Assembly (NCBI GenBank): GCA_963662155.1
Contig: OY759269.1
Location: forward strand, 22,434,878-22,498,877
Source: Lamellibrachia columna
Taxonomy: Eukaryota > Annelida > Polychaeta > Sabellida > Siboglinidae
Reading direction: 5' to 3'
DNA length: 64,000 bases
A program made the translations under genes and the position numbers. Under the pieces are notes generated by a model. The model was not told where the DNA came from. It searched no databases and saw only the letters and a list, made by a program, of their open reading frames with translations. This document shows, in pieces, positions 59,328 through 64,000 of the stretch; the first letter of the stretch is position 1, and every line of letters starts with the position of its first letter.

Positions 59328-61452
59328 ATGTCTGCGCACGTTTACGTTGAGTCATCATGCTGCGCCGAGGAAGCTACCATGCCTAGGGCTAGGCTATGGC
59401 TATGCAGCACCGTGTGCCCGACCGCGTTGGTGCTTGCATCACCGTACGAAGGCGAAGACGATGATTTTGTAGTGATATGCACAAACAGAGCAGTGCTAGA
59501 TGTTGGTCTGCTGTCATTGCATGATTTGCGTGCCGACTCATTGATTCGTGGGCAGGTCAGTAATTCAATTGTTATCGAATCATTGCCATTTTAATAATCA
59601 TATTTTTTCTGCATATTTCTTTTACCTAGCCCGAGGGCGAGGTCCGAACTACAATGGCAATGCAAGCAGGCTTTTTTCTTTATTTTGTATCTAATCTAAT
59701 GAAGTGTACCGTGACTGTATTTTAATATTGTGTTTGATTTTGTGTTGAATAACATTGATGACAATAATAACATGAGGGTTTATTTAATTCATTATGTGAA
59801 TATATATATATTCTTAAATGTTAGTTACCGTAATCATGATTGTAATAATGATTGTAATCATGACTACATTAGCAATTGTGATTGCAATAATTACTGTAAT
59901 CATGATTACATTAATATTCGTACTTGTAATCACCCCTCTCTGTAGCACACCACAACACCTTGTTGTTTGGTGCAATGTAATAATTTAAATAACAATAATT
60001 AACTACTGACAGTATGTAATGTTCACAGTTTTGCAACTATTATGGTAATTATGGAATTAGTGCTGTCAACTAACCCTGACAAATTATATTTCAGGCTCAG
60101 GAAAGGCAAGACAAGTAATCCCATCCTGCGATGTGGGAAGGATCTGTGATGTCTATTCTGAACCGAATTGAATTGATGGAAAGTTTAGCTATGGAGATTG
60201 GCCTGACACAGGTGAGTGTACTAATAGTCTGTTATAGACAAATTGTGAGGCACCCACAGTATGCAGCAGGTCGAAAAACAACCTGGAAAACTACAAAAAT
60301 TCCCACTAAAATATTAATAACTGAATGATGTGAATGCCTTCTTATCTATATCCCATTTCTGTCAACAAAAATGTTACCTGCAGCATCTTGCATGTCACTA
60401 CACACAATTTCATTTATATTGAGACCAACATAAAATATATCAAACGTTTATTCACATAGTAAAACAATTACCAAAGAAATAAGGCTAACTAGAACGATTG
60501 AAACCAAGACTAAACATTGACCTAAAACAGTGACTTCTACCACCTGGAAATACAACCTGGAACATGGATATCACAGTTACACACATCATTATTATGCCAC
60601 AACATATCAAATATACTGGTAGTTTAGCTTAGGAAATAATTAATCTTTATAAAGCCAAGGCATTTTAACTGTTTCACCATCATCATCTCTACCAATGGCA
60701 ATAGACTACTTGTTTTGATTGGACAGTAAATGTACACCAATCATGTGTAACAATATTACTTGTTCTGACTGACAGTAAATGTACACCAATCATGCATACC
60801 AATACACTATTTGTTCCTACCAACAGTAAATGTACACCAATGTTCTCATTCTGGAATCTGCACCATTTCACTACCTCTTCTGACAGTAAATGTACACCAA
60901 TCATGTGTATCCAATATACTACTTCTTCTGACTGAATCTACTACTTGTTCCTACTGACAGCAAATGTAAACCAAGCGTCTCATTCTCTACCAAATACACT
61001 ACTTGTACTGACAGTAAATGTACACCAATCATATGTATCAATACACTACTTGTTCTGACTGATAGTACTTGCACACCAACCATCTGTTCCAATACACTAC
61101 TGGCAGTAAATATACACCAATACACTACTTATTCTGACTGATAGTACATGTACACCTAACATATTCAATTCACCTTTCACTCATCCAGGGGTAGAAATCA
61201 GCACACTTTCCTCTGACAGACACCCCAGTATCCGAAAGACCTTGGCTGATAGATCAGACATGAGTACAACCTGTGTCACAGTTTATGGCTGTTTGGTGTG
61301 TGGCAGGTGCAGAAAAGTGACATAAGTTTTTCTCACGAATGACAAACTTCTTCTCTTTCTCATAGGTGTCGGAGCTGCTTGAGTCACCCTCGGTTATGTC
61401 GCTGTTATCACATAGTGTGCATCATCTGCACCAATGTCTTTATTCTCACTGA
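59328..61452 (+). CDS. Weak candidate spliced gene, three exons
   Basis: 59328-59555 starts MSAHVYVESSCCAEEATMPR and ends before gtcagt. 60095-60211 lies between ttatatttcag and gtgagt. 61366-61452 follows cttctctttctcatag, a strong acceptor. Joined directly, exon 1 meets an in-frame TAA early in exon 2. A second ATG at 60131 (MWEGSVMSILNRIELMESLA) reads through the exon 2/3 junction in phase to VSELLESPSVMSLLSHSVHH and a TGA. The splice signals are good but the product is short and unrecognised, so this may be a non-coding or transposon-derived transcript. Confidence 0.3.
60715..61155. repeat. Irregular minisatellite, about 9 units of 35-70 bp
   Basis: Each unit carries gacagtaaatgtacaccaat and most carry catgtgtancaatacactac and ttgttctgact. 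Spacing varies because parts of units are missing. It lies in the presumed intron before 61366. Confidence 0.9.
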
Positions 61453-61520
61453 ATCTGATGGAAGCTTCACATAGGAGTAGTCATGATCAACGTTCATTGG
61501 TGCAATAATGTCATCCATGA

Positions 61521-61718
61521 CTACAGCAGCATTCGCGAAGTGTCGCACTTGAAATATCGTTTGTATTTGGTATCAGTTGTATGTGGTGCCACAGCAGTAG
61601 TAGCAGTGATGGCACTAAAGGTGACATCCGTAATGTAAAGATTGACGGCATCACCCGTAGCGCTGGACGCTTCAAAACTAGTACCTGTACTTGTACGAAC
61701 CAATGGTGAATCCTTCAT
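61521..61718 (-). CDS. Possible exon of unknown gene
   Basis: A 65-codon minus frame, MKDSPLVRTSTGTSFEASSA.., Thr/Ala rich, bounded upstream by AT-rich DNA. No family is recognised and no splice partner is identified. Confidence 0.2.
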   Translation of the reverse strand: MKDSPLVRTSTGTSFEASSATGDAVNLYITDVTFSAITATTAVAPHTTDTKYKRYFKCDTSRMLL

Positions 61719-62268
61719 CTGAAAAGATTACACATACAGTGACTTGAACATTTTACAAAATTAATTTTTTGCATAATAAAAATTAATCACAATGTGAGAA
61801 ACTTTCTGTTGTATATATTATTTTTAGAATATAAGAATGCCAGTGTCATATAGAATATATAAAGTAATCAACCACAGGGAAAAGCATTTTCCCTATGGAG
61901 CCATGTTAATTCAACCAATGGGTCTTTCACTGATCTCTTAATGTTTTTAATGAATCTGTTTGGTTAGTTTGACAAATGCCACTGGTAACATAACCAAACG
62001 CATGTAACCAAAATTGTAGCATCCTAGCTCCAAAGTGTATTATATTATCTAATCAACATTGCACTGTTTTCAATGGGCCAGGGAGGTCAAAATTCTATAG
62101 CAAAATATGGACCCATAGGTATACTTTCTATGGGGTTACTTATTTTATATCTGACACTCGATTTAGATAACATAATGCATGAATATTGTTATTGGACCAA
62201 ATGCAGATCTATGCTTGTGACATCTTTACCTTATAAATGCTGCACGCACACACACATACCTGCCCACA

Positions 62269-62269
62269 C

Positions 62270-62354
<85 letters not shown>
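62269..62354. repeat. TA microsatellite
   Basis: About 85 bp of (TA)n, followed by atgtatatatgtaaata. The flank 62425-62460 has two copies of gacaaaagcccc. Confidence 0.95.
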
Positions 62355-62361
<7 letters not shown>

Positions 62362-62544
62362 GTAAATATATATATAATTATTAGGTATTATACTGAAAGC
62401 ATCTGCTAGATAGTATGGTGCATGGACAAAAGCCCCTCCCGACAAAAGCCCCACAGACAAGCTTGTTTCAATTCAATTATACTGTTCATGACTGTTGCTG
62501 TAGTACACAGAGACAAGATATTGTCATGAATATACTTCAGGCAT

Positions 62545-62690
62545 GTGGTCAATTCCATTCCAGAATTGGAACTGACCCTCAATTCCAGTTCCGGAATTGG
62601 AATCGACTTCAAAAATGTTTTTTTAATTGGAATTTATTTTTTTCAAAATTTATTTTTTGGGAATTGGAATTGATTTTGTTGGAATTATTG
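62545..62690. repeat. GGAATTG-rich palindromic-word array
   Basis: At least eight ggaattg/caattcc words occur in both orientations over 145 bp (for example ccagaattggaactg, ccggaattggaatcg, gggaattggaattg). Clustered short words near an element end are seen in hAT-type transposons, but no terminus is identified here. Confidence 0.6.
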
Positions 62691-63286
62691 ACTTGATACT
62701 GTTAATATTTACCCTTATATTTACTTATATTACTTTTAAAATCATATTTGTCTGCTATTAGCATGTCACCCTGAATCTGGTAACAGCCAGGAAGTTGTCA
62801 ACATTACAGCATAGACACTGTCTACTCTGGTATTGAAACATTGTGACCAAGAACAATATAATCAAGCATTTGCATCAAAAAGAAATACTAAGTTACTGTA
62901 ACAGACAGTAAAACCAAAATCAGACCATTCAGGCCTCATTTTCTTTCTCAGTGTACAAGGTTTATTTACAGAGATTGCCAATTAAGGGCACCTGTCTGCT
63001 CATTCCCTTTGCGTGAGAGAGGAAGCCTGCCCCACTTGAATGCAGCCTCTTTTTTATCCAAGCCTAATGTTCAGCCCACAAGTTTCCAATACTACACATG
63101 TCACTGGTCACCTGTACAATGCTGTTACATGTGGCTGTAGGGTTTGCCCTTTGTAGTAATTAAAAATGTCCCCATGGAGAATACATGTTGGAGATTAGGA
63201 TGTTGAAGACTCAAACTTTCCAGTAAATTTGATGAAATATCAATGATACCACAACTGAGAGCAATATAAATCTGCCTCCTAGTATA

Positions 63287-63849
63287 TTTGCTCCCCCCCC
63301 AGGACATCTGCCCCTTTTTTCTATGATAGTTGACAAGTGAAAATCAGTTTGCAGTTTTATCATTATTACTACTGTAACCGGCATGGTTACTGGACATTTA
63401 GTAATTTATAATTGCCCCACCAATCACACCGCCGGTCACCCAGCAAAGGTCACGCGATAATACCAGAAGAGCACAGGGTTGATGGTGCCATTACTTGCCA
63501 CCATATGGCAGCACCCTGGGTAATCTATAGATAATCTAGTTAATTAGTTATTATTATTATAACTATTTGTCTTATGGTTAATTGCATTTATTGTGTTCAT
63601 TGCTGGTCCTGTTACTAATAATTAAGTTGTTTAAATAAAACATTTACCCAAGAGACAGTGTTCACATGTGGTCAGGGGGAGGGGCTGTGTCCCAGTGGGC
63701 CAGGCTGATCCCACTGTCAACAAGACAACAACAACCCTGTTTTGGTGCAGATGACCCCCTGTAAAATGCAGGATGTGGTTGCACTGAGTCGGTGCTCAGA
63801 CACAGTTTTACATTTTAAAGGGGCAAATGTCCGGGAGGGGGGCAAATGA
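63287..63849. mobile_element. Short element with C-rich terminal inverted repeats
   Basis: tttgctcccccccc followed by aggacatctgcccctttttt (63287-63320) is the inverse of aaaggggcaaatgtccggga followed by ggggggcaaatga (63817-63849), with a few mismatches. The 560-bp interior has no coding sequence and is not symmetric. This fits a non-autonomous DNA transposon (MITE-like). The superfamily is unknown. Confidence 0.6.
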
Positions 63850-64000
63850 CCTGGACCCAATATAAACAGGGGAAACTGTTCAAAACTCAGATTAATGACC
63901 CAACTGTCCAGGGCTGTCCAAAATGTCTGGTTTTGTTAGCAAAAATCCAGGAGAGGTGTTGCAGCAGAGAGTACATATGAAATTGGTGGATGCCATTTTA

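Overview
The window is eukaryotic, from a gene-poor, repeat-rich animal genome. Short exons are bounded by GT/AG sites. There is an intronless rhodopsin-type GPCR, a spliced KMT5A-like SET gene, many decayed non-LTR retrotransposons, and very long AC, ACGC and AT microsatellites. The mix fits a non-vertebrate metazoan, probably a marine invertebrate such as a mollusc, lancelet or similar. The species cannot be fixed from the sequence.

Layout. 1-3.3 kb (minus strand): the 3' part of a spliced SET-domain gene whose catalytic motifs look lost; the gene runs off the left edge. 5-13.3 kb: AT, GA and ACGC arrays, a decayed Tudor-domain coding region (about 7.2-8.2 kb), hAT-like and LINE remnants, and a 61-bp minisatellite grown from a LINE segment. 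13.5-19.9 kb: a 0.5-kb AC array, minisatellites, dispersed repeats and a LINE 3' end. 19.9-25.8 kb: one decayed DNA transposon with matching 16-bp terminal inverted repeats. It carries convergent genes: YqaJ nuclease/SWIM/PHD on plus and a THAP-DDE transposase on minus, and resembles the ISL2EU group. 26.6-32.3 kb: an RTE-like LINE, two abutting near-perfect palindromes with AT cores, and two CR1/L2-like LINE fragments meeting tail to tail. 32.8-37.8 kb: microsatellite blocks flanked by inverted repeats, a TATA box with weak ORFs, and a 240-bp foldback. 38.2-46.3 kb: a hAT (ZBED-type) transposase remnant, a hammerhead-ribozyme-like motif, dispersed repeats and another LINE.

47.9-49.5 kb holds the only clearly intact protein gene, a 326-aa GPCR, followed 0.5 kb later by a stray copy of its TM7 coding segment. 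51.8-56.3 kb is a young Ty3/gypsy retrotransposon with about 200-bp LTRs and a perfect GATAT target duplication, inserted into a hAT-like element; its pol is broken by a stop codon and by a deletion/frameshift. 56.9-64 kb: an ACGC/AC array, a LINE fragment, a CATGG-rich repeat, a weak spliced candidate gene, a minisatellite and a short element with C-rich inverted ends.

Host coding content is thus two convincing genes (SET, GPCR), one probable pseudogene (Tudor) and a few weak ORFs; most recognisable coding sequence is mobile. Recurring themes are minisatellites nucleated inside transposon coding sequence, and palindromes centred on AT microsatellites.
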